Shown in pieces: positions 36,638 to 45,535 of a stretch of 64,000 nucleotides of DNA. The notes under the pieces are model-generated. The model made no database searches. It was not told where the DNA came from and saw nothing but the letters and a program-made list of their open reading frames with translations. How positions within the stretch are numbered: position 1 is the stretch's first letter; every line of letters starts with the position of its first letter. The translations under genes were made by a program, and so were the position numbers. The DNA comes from Hyphomicrobiales bacterium (GTDB lineage Bacteria; Pseudomonadota; Alphaproteobacteria; Rhizobiales; Ancalomicrobiaceae). The DNA is taken from positions 62,001 to 126,000 of the forward strand of contig JAJTBO010000003.1 of NCBI GenBank assembly GCA_021286855.1. Direction: 5' to 3'.

Positions 36638-37009
36638 TCACGCATCACCGAGATAGGATTTCACCGTCTCCAGGAACTTGGCCACCGAGATCGGCTTGGA
36701 GATGTAGGCCTCGCAACCGCCCTGGCGGATCCGTTCCTCGTCGCCCTTCATGGCGAAGGCGGTCACCGCGATCACCGGGATGGCGCGCAGATCGTCGTCC
36801 TCCTTCAGCCACTTGGTGACTTCGAGGCCGGAGACCTCGGGAAGCTGGATGTCCATCAGAATGAGATCGGGGCGTTCGGCGCGGGCCACCGACATGGCGT
36901 CGAAGCCGTTGCGCGACTGCAACGTCCGATAGCCGTGCGCCTCCAGCAGATCGTGGAAGAGCTTCATGTTGAGCTCGTTGTCCTCCACGATGAGGACCGT
37001 CTTCGCCAT
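36638..37009 (-). CDS. divK: Single-domain response regulator DivK
   Basis: 123 residues, a lone receiver domain. [20 protein letters not shown] and [21 protein letters not shown] (Asp53 region) plus [12 protein letters not shown] match DivK, which tunes DivJ/PleC/DivL and through them CtrA in the cell cycle. ATG 37009 has GGAG seven bases upstream; the frame extends 19 codons more without support. Forms a unit with pleD. Confidence 0.95.
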   Translation of the reverse strand: MAKTVLIVEDNELNMKLFHDLLEAHGYRTLQSRNGFDAMSVARAERPDLILMDIQLPEVSGLEVTKWLKEDDDLRAIPVIAVTAFAMKGDEERIRQGGCEAYISKPISVAKFLETVKSYLGDA

Positions 37010-37119
37010 GTTCCCACTCCCGGACCGAAGATTCGGTCGTCCCCCGACGCGACGTCGTCGATGCAATCCCGTGCGAAGGACGCTAGCATCGATTCCTTAA
37101 TAAGGAGAATGCCCCGATC

Positions 37120-37428
37120 ATGCGGCGGACCACAGGGTTTCCGAGTCGTGAAGGACTCGGACGGGAAGATGCGATGAAGATCGCGGTGGCGGCTCTCGGG
37201 TTTCTCGCCGAGGACGGCGAACTCCTCGGCGCGTTTCTCGGCGCGACCGGGCTCGGCCCGGAGAACCTGCGCGCCGCGGCCGAGGAGCCGACCTTCTTCG
37301 TGGCGGTGCTCGAGCATCTGATGAGCGACGACGCGCTGCTCCTCGCCTTCACCGAACGCGAGCGCCTCCGCCCGACCCTGATCGCGGCGGCGCGTCATGC
37401 GCTCGATCCGCGCTCCGACTTCGTATGA
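37120..37428 (+). CDS. DUF3572 protein
   Basis: 102 residues, cytosolic, helical. The core REDAMKIAVAALGFLAEDGELLGAFL and LEHLMSDDALLLAFTERERL is typical of DUF3572, a small family seen next to divK in Rhizobiales. AAGGAG lies 12 bases before ATG 37120, rather far; the family block begins before the next Met, so the longer start is retained. The stop overlaps the next gene's start (ATGA). Function unknown. Confidence 0.8.
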   Translation: MRRTTGFPSREGLGREDAMKIAVAALGFLAEDGELLGAFLGATGLGPENLRAAAEEPTFFVAVLEHLMSDDALLLAFTERERLRPTLIAAARHALDPRSDFV

Positions 37429-38132
37429 CGATGCGGCTCCTCGCCGATCCGGCGGCGCATCGGCCGAACGGGCGGCCGCTCCTCGTCGTCGACGTCGACG
37501 AAGTGGTGCTCGGCTTCATCGCGCCGCTCTCCGCCTTTCTGGAGCGGCACGGATTCCAACTCATGCCGCGATCCTTCGCGATCACCGGCAACGTGACGCG
37601 GGCCGGCGGCGGTCAGGCGATCGGCGGCGAGCTCGTTCGCGAGTTGATCGCCGCGTTCTTCGCCCGCGAGGTCGAAAACCAGCCGCCGGTCGAAGGCGCG
37701 ATCGCGACGCTCGCCCGACTCGCGGCGGCGACCGACCCGGTGTTGCTCACCAACGTTCCGGCGGCGCAGGCGGCGCGGCGGGCGGCGCATCTCGCCGAGC
37801 TCGGCGTCGGGGCGCCGATGATCGCCAACGATGGGCCCAAGGGCCCGGCGCTCGCCCGACTGGCGCAGGCCGCGCGGGCCGTCGGCGGCGACGAGCTGCC
37901 GGTGATCTTCGTCGACGACGGGCCGAACCATCTCGCCTCGGCGCGCGGCGCGGTCGCCGGCGTCCGGCTCGTCCACTTCGTCGCCGATCCGGTCTGGTTC
38001 GCGATGGCCCCGACGGTCGGCGGCACGTGGCTGAAGACCCGCGACTGGGACGCGGTCGAGGCGGCGATCCGCCGTCTTCTCGATGGGGATGAACCGGGCG
38101 CGGGCGTTGTCGAGACGGCGCGCGCGCCCTAG
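37425..38132 (+). CDS. HAD-like protein of unknown function
   Basis: 235 residues. Motifs suggest the HAD phosphatase fold: DVD at 23-25 (motif [12 protein letters not shown]), LLTNVP (motif II Thr), a Lys in NDGPKGPAL, and [10 protein letters not shown] (motif IV). No signal peptide. It is translationally coupled to the DUF3572 gene and ends 37 bases before dinB. I do not know a substrate; sugar- or nucleotide-phosphate hydrolysis would be a guess. Confidence 0.75.
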   Translation: MTMRLLADPAAHRPNGRPLLVVDVDEVVLGFIAPLSAFLERHGFQLMPRSFAITGNVTRAGGGQAIGGELVRELIAAFFAREVENQPPVEGAIATLARLAAATDPVLLTNVPAAQAARRAAHLAELGVGAPMIANDGPKGPALARLAQAARAVGGDELPVIFVDDGPNHLASARGAVAGVRLVHFVADPVWFAMAPTVGGTWLKTRDWDAVEAAIRRLLDGDEPGAGVVETARAP

Positions 38133-38169
38133 GATCGAGGATCCCGCGTCCGTCGTACGAGGCGGATCG

Positions 38170-39564
38170 ATGAGCGCGCCGACCGAACGCCCTTCCCCCG
38201 AGCCGTTCCGCCCCCTCGCCTTCTGCCGCGACTGCTTCCGGCCGGCGCGGCCGGGGGCGACGCGTTGCGGGACTTGCGGCAGTCCGCGCCTCCTCGCCCA
38301 CCCGGAGCTCGATCGGCTGGCGATCGCCCACGTCGACTGCGACGCCTTCTACGCCTCGATCGAGAAGCGCGACGATCCCTCGCTGCAGGACAAGCCGGTG
38401 ATCGTCGGCGGGGGAAAACGCGGCGTCGTCGCGACCGCCTGCTACATCGCGCGCATCCACGGCGTGCGTTCGGCGATGCCGATGTGGCAGGCTCTGGAGC
38501 GTTGTCCGAACGCGGTGGTGATCCGGCCCGACATGGCGAAATACACCCGCGTCGGCCGCGAGATCCGCGCTCTGATGGGCGAGTTGACGCCTCTGGTCGA
38601 GCCGTTGTCGATCGACGAGGCCTTTCTCGATCTCTCCGGAACGGAGCTCGTCCATCACGGTTCGCCGGCGACGACGCTCGCCCGATTCGCCAAGCGGGTC
38701 GAGACGCAGATCGGGATCAGCCTCTCGGTCGGACTGAGCCACAACAAGTTCCTCGCCAAGATCGCCTCTGACCTCGACAAACCGCGCGGCTTCTCAGTGA
38801 TCGGCAAGGCGGAGACCGCCGATTTCCTCGCGCCGCGGCCGGTGACGACGATCTGGGGGGTCGGGCGGGCGACGGCGGAGGCGTTGAACGGAATGGGGCT
38901 GCGCACCATCGCCGATCTGCGTCGGGCCGAGGAGAGCGATCTCTTCCGCCGCTTCGGCGTGCTCGGCCGGCGGCTGAAGGAACTGGCCGACGGCGTCGAT
39001 CGGCGCGTCGTCGATCCCTCCGAAGAGATCAAGTCGATCTCGAACGAGCTGACGCTCGACACCGACGTCGCCGACTTCCGCGAGCTCGAGAAGATCCTGT
39101 TCCGGCTTTCGACCAAGGTGTCGGGGCGGCTGAAGGCGTCCGGCCACGGCGGCTTCACGGTGCAGCTGAAATTGAAGACGCCGGACTTCAAGGGGCTGAC
39201 CCGCAACCGCCGCCTCGCCGATCCGACGGCGCTCGCCGACCGGATCTTCCGCACCGCGGCCGATCTCCTCAGGCGCGAGACCGACGGCCGCCGGTTCCGG
39301 CTGATCGGCGTCGGGGTCGCCGATCTGACCCCGCTCGAATTCTGTGATCCGCCCGATCTCGTCGACGAGGGCGCCGGGCGTCGCGCCAAGGCGGAGGCCG
39401 CGATCGACGACCTACGCCGGCGATTCGGCGCGGACGTGGTCGAGCAGGGGCTGGTCTTCACGCCGCGGCCGAAACCGTCGCCGAAGGGCGGCGATCAGGG
39501 GCAGGACGCGGCTGGCAACGCCTCGAGCGACGACAAGTCGGCGCGCAGGACGAAGGAGCCGTAG
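38170..39564 (+). CDS. dinB: DNA polymerase IV (Y family), with N-terminal zinc ribbon
   Basis: 464 residues. An N-terminal CxxC-x12-CxxC type ribbon (CRDCFRP...RCGTCGSPR, about 19-38) precedes the Y-family core: [20 protein letters not shown] (catalytic Asp), [13 protein letters not shown] (catalytic Asp-Glu), and the little-finger domain. Translesion synthesis. The ribbon and extended C-terminal tail (PKPSPKGG..., no clear clamp motif recognised) are seen in alphaproteobacterial DinB. ATG 38170 has a GAGG site. Its last 70 bases overlap the convergent eipB gene. Confidence 0.93.
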   Translation: MSAPTERPSPEPFRPLAFCRDCFRPARPGATRCGTCGSPRLLAHPELDRLAIAHVDCDAFYASIEKRDDPSLQDKPVIVGGGKRGVVATACYIARIHGVRSAMPMWQALERCPNAVVIRPDMAKYTRVGREIRALMGELTPLVEPLSIDEAFLDLSGTELVHHGSPATTLARFAKRVETQIGISLSVGLSHNKFLAKIASDLDKPRGFSVIGKAETADFLAPRPVTTIWGVGRATAEALNGMGLRTIADLRRAEESDLFRRFGVLGRRLKELADGVDRRVVDPSEEIKSISNELTLDTDVADFRELEKILFRLSTKVSGRLKASGHGGFTVQLKLKTPDFKGLTRNRRLADPTALADRIFRTAADLLRRETDGRRFRLIGVGVADLTPLEFCDPPDLVDEGAGRRAKAEAAIDDLRRRFGADVVEQGLVFTPRPKPSPKGGDQGQDAAGNASSDDKSARRTKEP

Positions 39565-40346
39565 TCGAAGCGCATCCGACGCGACACGCCGTTGTCATAG
39601 AGCAGGAAGCGCAGCTGATAGTCCGGGGTCGCCTCGCCGGCCGACTTGGCGGCGAGATCGAAGAAGGCGATCTCCACCGGCCAGCGGCGATGTCCGGCGA
39701 GGAGGTCGGAACGCGCCGCCGGCTCGTCGGGTTCGGCGTCGTCGGGTTCGCTCGCCTCGCGGCCGATCGCGATCGACGTGCGATAGGTCTTCTCGCCGCG
39801 ATCGGAGCCGTCGTAGAGATCGATCTCGGCGAAGCTCTTGCCGGCTTCGGCCAAGGCGACGATCTCGCGCATGTGGGCGGTGGGAAAGCGCACGGCGGCG
39901 GGAAGGACGACGTCCTTTTCCTCGGGACGATCGAGATGGACGCGGATCGACTCGCCGTCGCGCACGGCGTGGCCCTTGCTCTCCTCGGTCACGGCGCCGT
40001 CGAGGCGGGTCTCGTTGACGAAGTCGAAGCTCTTGCCGTCGCCGGCTTCGAAATTGGTGGTGCGCAGGTCGGTCAGCCGCGACGCCCCCTCGGTCGGATC
40101 GAGCCGCGTGACCATTCGGAACCGACTGGCCCAGCCCTCGCAGACCGATCCGGAGAATTCGTAGACGAGACGCCCGGAGGCGGCGGCGACCTCGGAGCGG
40201 TCGGTCCGATCGGCGAGCCGCATCTCGTAGACGGCGCGATGTCCGGCGAAGACCGGACCGGCGGGCGCGGCGTCTGCGGCGCAGACGCCGGCGAGGAGAA
40301 AGACGACCGAGGCGAGGAGAGAACGCGACGACCAGAGAGACGACAT
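39495..40346 (-). CDS. eipB: Cell envelope integrity protein EipB (DUF1849)
   Basis: 283 residues. Signal peptide about 1-26 ([18 protein letters not shown]). The mature part is DUF1849: [29 protein letters not shown], then [15 protein letters not shown] and the C-terminal [17 protein letters not shown]...ASCP. The two cysteines in SVCEGW and near the very C-terminus correspond to the conserved disulfide of Brucella EipB, a periplasmic beta-spiral protein required for envelope integrity. ATG 40346 is chosen for its signal peptide and GGAG site; the frame runs 89 codons further upstream without support. Convergent overlap with dinB. Confidence 0.9.
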   Translation of the reverse strand: MSSLWSSRSLLASVVFLLAGVCAADAAPAGPVFAGHRAVYEMRLADRTDRSEVAAASGRLVYEFSGSVCEGWASRFRMVTRLDPTEGASRLTDLRTTNFEAGDGKSFDFVNETRLDGAVTEESKGHAVRDGESIRVHLDRPEEKDVVLPAAVRFPTAHMREIVALAEAGKSFAEIDLYDGSDRGEKTYRTSIAIGREASEPDDAEPDEPAARSDLLAGHRRWPVEIAFFDLAAKSAGEATPDYQLRFLLYDNGVSRRMRFDYGSFVLRADLSSLEALPAASCP

Positions 40347-40542
40347 CGAAGGGGAAACTCCGAGAGGCGACACCGCCGCGGACCGCGGCGAAGCTTCTAC
40401 ATGCCCTCCGATCGCGGCGATTTCAACGCGACGTTCGCCGCGCCGGGCCGCCCTGCGCCGCGATCGATTGCCGCCGAGCCGCAAATCCGCCAAGAAGGAC
40501 GGCGTCCCGCCGGCCCGCCGGCCCCCGACCGGAGATCTCCCC

Positions 40543-41004
40543 ATGAGCGCCATCGAAACCCGTCTGAAGGACCTCGGCATCGAGCTGCCGACCCCGGCCG
40601 CGCCGGCCGCCAACTACGTTCCCTTCGTCAAGACGGGCAATCTCCTCTTCGTCTCCGGCCAGATCCCGATGGGCGCGAAGGGCATCGAATTCGTCGGCAA
40701 GCTCGGCGAGGACGCCGACGTCGAGTTCGGCCGGGCGGCGGCGAAGCTCTGCGCGATCAATCTGATCGCCCAGGTGAAGGCGGCGACCGGCGACCTCGAG
40801 AAGCTCGTCCGTGTGGTGAAGCTGACCGGCTTCGTCAATTCGTCACTCACGTTCGGCGATCATCCCAAGGTGGTCAACGGCGCCTCCGATCTGATGGTCG
40901 AGGTGTTCGGCGATCGCGGTCGTCACTCCCGCTCGGCGGTCGGCGTGGCGGCGCTGCCCTTCGGCGTCGCGGTCGAGATCGAGGGCATCTTCGAGATCGC
41001 CTGA
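40543..41004 (+). CDS. RidA family protein
   Basis: 153 residues. Chorismate-mutase-like trimer fold of the RidA/YjgF/UK114 family, which hydrolyses reactive enamine/imine intermediates. FVSGQIPMGAKG, INLIAQVKAATGDLEKLVRVVKLTGFVNS and the C-terminal HSRSAVGVAALPFGVAVEIEGIFEI are diagnostic. The Arg-containing RSAVG site is kept, although this longer branch (about 150 residues) is not strict RidA. GGAGA lies before ATG 40543. It is followed by the glycerophosphodiesterase gene 20 bases on, probably one operon. Confidence 0.92.
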   Translation: MSAIETRLKDLGIELPTPAAPAANYVPFVKTGNLLFVSGQIPMGAKGIEFVGKLGEDADVEFGRAAAKLCAINLIAQVKAATGDLEKLVRVVKLTGFVNSSLTFGDHPKVVNGASDLMVEVFGDRGRHSRSAVGVAALPFGVAVEIEGIFEIA

Positions 41005-41024
41005 CGTCCCATCCGGAGGCTTCG

Positions 41025-41786
41025 ATGGACTTTTCCTGGCTCACCCGCCGCCCGATCGCCCATCGCGGCCTGCACGACGCCTCGCGCGGCGTCGTCGAGA
41101 ACACGCTCGCCGCCGCCCGCGCGGCGGTCGAGCGCGGCTACTCGATCGAATGCGACGTGCTGCTCTCGGCCGACGAGGAGGTCGTGGTCTTTCACGACGA
41201 CACGCTCGAACGGCTGACCCATGCGGAAGGCCGGGTCGCCGACCGCACCTTCGCCGAGATCGCGGCGCTGGAGATGCGTGGCACGACGGAGAAGATCCCG
41301 TCGCTGTCGCACCTCATCGAGACGATCGGCGGGCGCGTCGGTCTCGTCATCGAGCTGAAGAGCGAATTCGGAGCGACGGTGGAAGACCGCCTCGCCGAGA
41401 AGGTGGCGGCGGCGCTCGCCGGCTACGCCGGACCGGTCGTCACCAAGTCGTTCGATCCGCGCCTGATCCCGGCGGCGCGACGGCGCATGCCCGAGATCGC
41501 TCACGGCATCGTCGCGGAGCGGGCGATCGAGCCCAAATGGTACGGCGGCATGGGGGCTTGGCGGCGCGCCGCGCTGACCCATCTCCTGCACGCGCCGTGG
41601 TCGCGGCCCGACTTCGTCTCCTATTCGATCCGCGATCTGCCCGCCCCCGGCCCCACCCTCGCCCGCCGCCTGTTCGGACGGCCGGTGATCACCTGGACGG
41701 TGCGCTCCCCGGCGGACGCCGCCAAGGCGGCGAACTACGCCGACCAGATCGTCTTCGAAGGCTTCGATCCGGACACGGTCGCGTGA
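41025..41786 (+). CDS. Glycerophosphodiester phosphodiesterase
   Basis: 253 residues, cytosolic (no signal peptide). The GDPD fold is shown by IAHRGLHDASRGVVENTLAA with the catalytic His, IECDVLLSADEEVVVFHDDTLERLT with the metal Glu/Asp and second catalytic His, and VIELKSEFG. It splits glycerophosphodiesters into glycerol-3-phosphate and alcohol. GGAGG is five bases before ATG 41025. Co-directional with the RidA gene, spacing 20 bases. Confidence 0.93.
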   Translation: MDFSWLTRRPIAHRGLHDASRGVVENTLAAARAAVERGYSIECDVLLSADEEVVVFHDDTLERLTHAEGRVADRTFAEIAALEMRGTTEKIPSLSHLIETIGGRVGLVIELKSEFGATVEDRLAEKVAAALAGYAGPVVTKSFDPRLIPAARRRMPEIAHGIVAERAIEPKWYGGMGAWRRAALTHLLHAPWSRPDFVSYSIRDLPAPGPTLARRLFGRPVITWTVRSPADAAKAANYADQIVFEGFDPDTVA

Positions 41787-41896
41787 GACCCGTGGGGCGC
41801 GCTCACGCCGCCCTTTCGTTTCGAGCGCGCCGGGGCCATATCATCGGGCGTGAAGACGTTCGCGCGGCGGTTCGGCCGGCGGACGAGGAGGACGAC

Positions 41897-42112
41897 ATGT
41901 TCCGCATCTCTCTCGGCGCAGCGACGATGGTTCTGACGGCGGCGCTCGGTGTGGCCGCGGCGACGACGCCGGCCGCGGCTTCGCAGACCCTCGGACGCGA
42001 CGGGGCGCGAATGCCGGTCGACGTGGTCGGCGGGCCGATCGGCCAACAGTGCACGATCGTGACGACGCAGGATCCGAACGGCTTCATCCGCCGCCGCCGC
42101 GTCTGCCGCTGA
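41897..42112 (+). CDS. Small secreted Arg-tailed protein 1
   Basis: 71 residues. Signal peptide about 1-29 (ending AAA-SQ). The mature part has QQCTIVTTQDPNGFIRRRRVCR at its end: two cysteines 17 residues apart and an Arg-rich run finishing in CR. ATG 41897 follows GGAGGACGAC. It is the first of three small secreted proteins in tandem ending with a similar RRR-C-R pattern, though it lacks the WRDRWG block of the other two. No known function. Confidence 0.75.
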   Translation: MFRISLGAATMVLTAALGVAAATTPAAASQTLGRDGARMPVDVVGGPIGQQCTIVTTQDPNGFIRRRRVCR

Positions 42113-42259
42113 GCGATTCGTCGAGCGCGAAAAACTTCGGAAAACTTTCTCGACGGCGCTAGAACGCGTCGTCGTTCGGCTCCCGTTCATCTTCGGACGG
42201 AGACACTCGCTGCGTCTCGCACGGCGCTCCGCCGAGCACCCACGACGCAGGAGAAAGAC

Positions 42260-42523
42260 ATGTTCGCAAAGAGGCTCGTACTCGCAGCGGTCTGCGCCGC
42301 GACCCTGTTCAGCGGCGATCTGATGATCGCCCCCGAAGCGCAGGCGGCGGGCGTGACGGCGGGAGCGATGGCGGCCGGCGCCTTCACCGGCGCCGCCACG
42401 ACGCAACAGGCCGAACCGGCCGCCTACTATTATCGCCGCTATTATCGGCCGTATCGTCGCTGCTGGGTCAGGACCTGGCGGGATCGCTGGGGCTATCTGC
42501 ATCGCCGCCGCATCTGCCGCTGA
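42260..42523 (+). CDS. Small secreted Arg-tailed protein 2
   Basis: 87 residues. Signal peptide about 1-30 (MFAKRLVLAAVCAATLF...EAQA-A). A Gly/Ala segment is followed by a Tyr/Arg-rich patch (YYYRRYYRPYRR) and the tail CWVRTWRDRWGYLHRRRICR. The tail is almost the same as that of the next protein and is encoded partly by an 18-base identical repeat. AGGAGA precedes ATG 42260. An AT-richer leader (42120-42160) suggests its own promoter; a short GC hairpin lies after it (42539-42557). Function unknown. Confidence 0.75.
   Translation: MFAKRLVLAAVCAATLFSGDLMIAPEAQAAGVTAGAMAAGAFTGAATTQQAEPAAYYYRRYYRPYRRCWVRTWRDRWGYLHRRRICR
42476..42493 (+). repeat. 18-base direct repeat, copy 1
   Basis: tggcgggatcgctggggc, encoding part of the WRDRWG motif of small secreted protein 2. 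The identical sequence occurs at 42959-42976 in protein 3, a sign of gene duplication. Confidence 0.8.
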
Positions 42524-42691
42524 AGCGAAGCGTCTCGGCGTCGCCCCGAGGGCGACGTCGAGGTCATCGCCGCAATTCCGCCTCGAGGGCGCCGGACCCT
42601 CGACGGTGAAGTTCCGTCGTTTCGGTTTCGACGCCACGACGGTCCACTCGAGAGATCGTCGGATCCCCCGAACGCCAGAGGCCACACACGC

Positions 42692-43006
42692 ATGTTCGCC
42701 AAGACCACCCTCGCCGTCGCCGCCTTGGCGACCCTCCTCGTCTCGCAGACCGCCGTGACGCCGGCTCGCGCCGGCGATCCGGGCGCGGCTCTGGCCGCCG
42801 GCGCCGCCGGTCTCGTCGGCGGCATGATCCTCGGCGGCGCGCTCGCCGACGGCAATCGTCCGCCGCCGCCGGACGAAGAGGTGATCGTCCGCCGTCGCCC
42901 GGCGCGCGTCTACGAAGAGGAAGAAGTCGTCGAGCCGCGTCGCTGCTGGCGCGAGGAGTGGCGGGATCGCTGGGGCGACATCCACACCCGCCGCGTCTGC
43001 CGCTGA
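42692..43006 (+). CDS. Small secreted Arg-tailed protein 3
   Basis: 104 residues. Signal peptide about 1-27; then a Gly/Ala hydrophobic stretch (GAALAAGAAGLVGGMILGGAL) that could be a glycine-zipper or helix, a Pro-rich and acidic linker, and the tail CWREEWRDRWGDIHTRRVCR. N-terminus MFAK and tail match protein 2, so the two are paralogues with diverged middles. A terminator follows 22 bases after the stop. No ribosome site is obvious beyond a weak one at CCAGAGG. Function unknown. Confidence 0.75.
   Translation: MFAKTTLAVAALATLLVSQTAVTPARAGDPGAALAAGAAGLVGGMILGGALADGNRPPPPDEEVIVRRRPARVYEEEEVVEPRRCWREEWRDRWGDIHTRRVCR
42959..42976 (+). repeat. 18-base direct repeat, copy 2
   Basis: Identical to 42476-42493, encoding the same WRDRWG segment in small secreted protein 3. 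Confidence 0.8.
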
Positions 43007-43028
43007 GCGCGCCGCCGCATTCGACGAG

Positions 43029-43052
43029 GGCCGATCTCCCCGGAGGTCGGCC
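43029..43052 (+). terminator. Terminator after the small secreted protein genes
   Basis: Ten-bp stem with one G-U pair (43029-43038 with 43043-43052) and a 4-nt loop, followed by tttcgcgttct. Confidence 0.6.
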
Positions 43053-43090
43053 TTTCGCGTTCTGTGGGACGAAGATCGAGAGGAGACGAG

Positions 43091-44281
43091 ATGAACGACC
43101 CGGAGAGCCTCCGAGACGAAGACATCGCGCTCCACGTCGCCGCGTCGATCGCCGAGATCGACCGCGCCGACTGGGACCGGCTCGCCGGCGCGTCGCCGGG
43201 CGGTCGCCCCGGCGACCCGTTCCTCTCCTACGATTTTCTGCAGGCGTTGGAGGCGACCGGCGCGGTCGGCGGCGGTTCGGGCTGGCATTCGCGCCACCTG
43301 CGGCTCGACGGGATCGACGGACGGCCTCGGGCCGTCGCGCCGGTCTTCCTGAAGGGCCACAGCCAGGGCGAATACGTCTTCGACCACGGTTGGGCGCAGG
43401 CCTATGAGCGCGCCGGCGGGCGCTATTATCCGAAGCTCCAGGTGAGCGTGCCGTTCACGCCGGTGCCGGGACCGCGACTGCTCGCCGCGCCGCAGGACGT
43501 CGAGGCGCGGCGGATCCTCGTCGCCGGGCTCGAGGCGATGGTGCGCCAGGGCGGGCTGTCGTCGGCGCATGCGACCTTCCTCACGGAGCGCGACGTCGAG
43601 GTCTTCCGCGACGCCGGCTGGTCGCTGCGCCACGATCGGCAGTACCACTTTCCCAATCGCGGCTATCGCGACCATGCCGACTTCCTGTCGACGCTGCTCG
43701 GGCGCAAACGCAAGCAGATCCTGCGCGAACGGCGCGAGGCGCAGGCCGGGCTCGACATCGTCGCCCTGACCGGTCCCGACATCGAGGAGCGGCACTGGGA
43801 CGCCTTCTTCGCCTTCTACATGCACACCGGCGCACGCAAGTGGGGCCGGCCCTATCTGAACCGCGCCTTCTTCGCCGAGATCGGCGCGCGGATGGCCGAT
43901 CGCTGCCTGTTGGTGCTGGCGCTCGACCAGGCCCGACCGATCGCCGGCGCGCTCAACTTCATCGGCGACGAGGCGCTCTACGGGCGCTGGTGGGGGGCGG
44001 TCGAGGAGCGGCCGTTCCTGCATTTCGAGGTCTGCTATCATCAGGCGATCGACTGGGCGATCGCGCACGGGCTCGCCCGCGTGGAGGCGGGCGCGCAGGG
44101 CGAACACAAGATCGCCCGTGGCTATCTGCCGGTGACCACGACGTCGGCGCATTTCATCGCCGATCCCGGCTTCCGCGCCGCCGTCGACCGTTTTCTGGAG
44201 CGCGAGCGGGCCGACGGCGCGGCGATCGACGAGGAGCTCGAAACGCTGTCGCCCTACGCCGATCGGCCGCGGACGACGTGA
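43091..44281 (+). CDS. FemAB-like acyltransferase (DUF482 / GNAT superfamily)
   Basis: 396 residues. Family marks are DPFLSYDFLQALEATGAVG near the N-terminus, PVFLKGHSQGEYVFDHGWAQAYER, HFPNRGYRDHADFL, LLGRKRKQILRERREAQ, and GRWWGAVEERPFLHFEVCYHQAIDWAI...VEAGAQGEHKIARGYLP, all of the DUF482 peptidoglycan-biosynthesis/GNAT-like family. Catalytic target unknown; FemAB relatives add amino acids to peptidoglycan. ATG 43091 has GGAG five bases before it. Followed by the HIT gene 70 bases on. Confidence 0.88.
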   Translation: MNDPESLRDEDIALHVAASIAEIDRADWDRLAGASPGGRPGDPFLSYDFLQALEATGAVGGGSGWHSRHLRLDGIDGRPRAVAPVFLKGHSQGEYVFDHGWAQAYERAGGRYYPKLQVSVPFTPVPGPRLLAAPQDVEARRILVAGLEAMVRQGGLSSAHATFLTERDVEVFRDAGWSLRHDRQYHFPNRGYRDHADFLSTLLGRKRKQILRERREAQAGLDIVALTGPDIEERHWDAFFAFYMHTGARKWGRPYLNRAFFAEIGARMADRCLLVLALDQARPIAGALNFIGDEALYGRWWGAVEERPFLHFEVCYHQAIDWAIAHGLARVEAGAQGEHKIARGYLPVTTTSAHFIADPGFRAAVDRFLERERADGAAIDEELETLSPYADRPRTT

Positions 44282-44351
44282 TCTCCCCGGCTTGACCCCT
44301 CCCCGCCTTCCGGCGAAGACTGCCGCGACCCAGCCAGCGACGAGGCCCCTC

Positions 44352-44777
44352 ATGACCCCCGCCTACGACGACAGCAACGTCTTCGCCAAGATCCTGCGTG
44401 GCGAGATCCCCGCCCATGTCGTCTACGAGGACGCCGACACCCTCGCCTTCATGGACGTCATGCCGGCGGTCGACGGCCACGTGCTGGTCATCCCGAAGGC
44501 GGCGGCGCGCAACATCCTCGACATCGCTCCGGCCGATCTCGCCGCGGTGACGGCGACGGTGCAGAAGCTCGCGATCGCGGTGAAGGCGGCGTTCCTCGCC
44601 GACGGCGTGACGATCCAGCAGTTCAACGAGACGGCCGGCGGACAGGAGGTGTTCCATCTCCATGTCCACGTGATGCCGCGGCAGGCGGCCGACCAGGTGC
44701 GCAAGCTGCCGCGTCCCTTCGCCGATCAGAAGATTCTCGCCGCCCACGCCGACAAGATCCGCGCAGCGCTGGCGTGA
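44352..44777 (+). CDS. HIT family protein (HINT-like nucleotide hydrolase)
   Basis: 141 residues. The C-terminal HLHVHVMPR is the His-triad active site; the N-terminal FAKILRGEIPAHVVYEDAD is typical of HinT-type proteins that hydrolyse nucleoside phosphoramidates. ATG 44352 (GAGG site) gives the family start; the frame extends 20 codons upstream. Co-directional with the FemAB-like gene. Confidence 0.93.
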   Translation: MTPAYDDSNVFAKILRGEIPAHVVYEDADTLAFMDVMPAVDGHVLVIPKAAARNILDIAPADLAAVTATVQKLAIAVKAAFLADGVTIQQFNETAGGQEVFHLHVHVMPRQAADQVRKLPRPFADQKILAAHADKIRAALA

Positions 44778-44907
44778 TCGACGCGCCGACGGCGCTCGGG
44801 AGCGGTTTCAGATCGGCTTGAATCTGGCGGCAACTCGCTCCACTTCTCTCGGAGGGCGCGTTCTCCACGGTCGACCGGATCGGAACCTGCTCCAGGAGGA
44901 AGACGCG

Positions 44908-45165
44908 ATGATCGTCGGATTGGTCGTCTGGATCGTGATCGGCGCGGTCGCCGGTTGGCTCGCCGGGGTGCTGGTGCGTGGCGGCGGCTTCGGCTTCGTC
45001 GCCAACGCGGCGCTCGGCATCGTCGGCGCGGCGGTGGCCGGCTTCTTGTTGCCGCGGCTCGGCTTCTTCCTCGGTCACGGGCTCGTCGGCGAGATCCTTC
45101 GCTCGGCGATCGGCGCGGTGATCGTGCTGTTGATCCTGTCGATCGTGCCGAAACTCTCCCGCTGA
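44908..45165 (+). CDS. GlsB/YeaQ/YmgE family membrane protein
   Basis: 85 residues, three helices, glycine-rich (VIGAVAGWLAGVLVRGGGFGFV and GIVGAAVAGFLL). Formerly called transglycosylase-associated protein; a stress-induced inner-membrane protein without known activity. AGGAGG lies seven bases before ATG 44908, an unusually strong site. Monocistronic; converges on azlD. Confidence 0.88.
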   Translation: MIVGLVVWIVIGAVAGWLAGVLVRGGGFGFVANAALGIVGAAVAGFLLPRLGFFLGHGLVGEILRSAIGAVIVLLILSIVPKLSR

Positions 45166-45175
45166 GGCGCGGGGC

Positions 45176-45535
45176 TCACAGGTCCGCCCAGGCGCCGGCG
45201 AAGAAGGCGGCCTCACCCGTCGCGACGCCGATCGACACCGATTCGCCGGCCAAGCGGTACGCCGCGAAGCCGCAGGCGATCGAGCCCAGCCGCAGCGCCA
45301 GACTGGTCGAGGCGAGATCGCCGCCGGGCTGCAGGACCAGTTGCGCGATGACGCCGGCCACCAGCGCGGTAGCGACCGATCGGACGATGGTGAAGAGCCG
45401 GCTCGTCTCGGTGAGGCGGCCGGAGAAGGCGACGCCGAGCAGACGCCATGCGTCGTTGGCGGCCCAACCGGCGAGGATCAGGAAGACCCAGGGCCACCAC
45501 CAGACGTCGAAGGCGTGATAGGACAACCCGTTCAT
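45176..45535 (-). CDS. azlD: AzlD-family branched-chain amino acid exporter subunit
   Basis: 119 residues, about four helices (WWWPWVFLILAGWAANDAWRLLGVAF, LFTIVRSVATALVAGVIAQLVL, LGSIACGFAAYRLAG). Small partner of AzlC in the LIV-E exporter family. Its ATG overlaps the azlC stop (ATGA), so synthesis is coupled. Substrate is inferred from the family. Confidence 0.8.
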   Translation of the reverse strand: MNGLSYHAFDVWWWPWVFLILAGWAANDAWRLLGVAFSGRLTETSRLFTIVRSVATALVAGVIAQLVLQPGGDLASTSLALRLGSIACGFAAYRLAGESVSIGVATGEAAFFAGAWADL

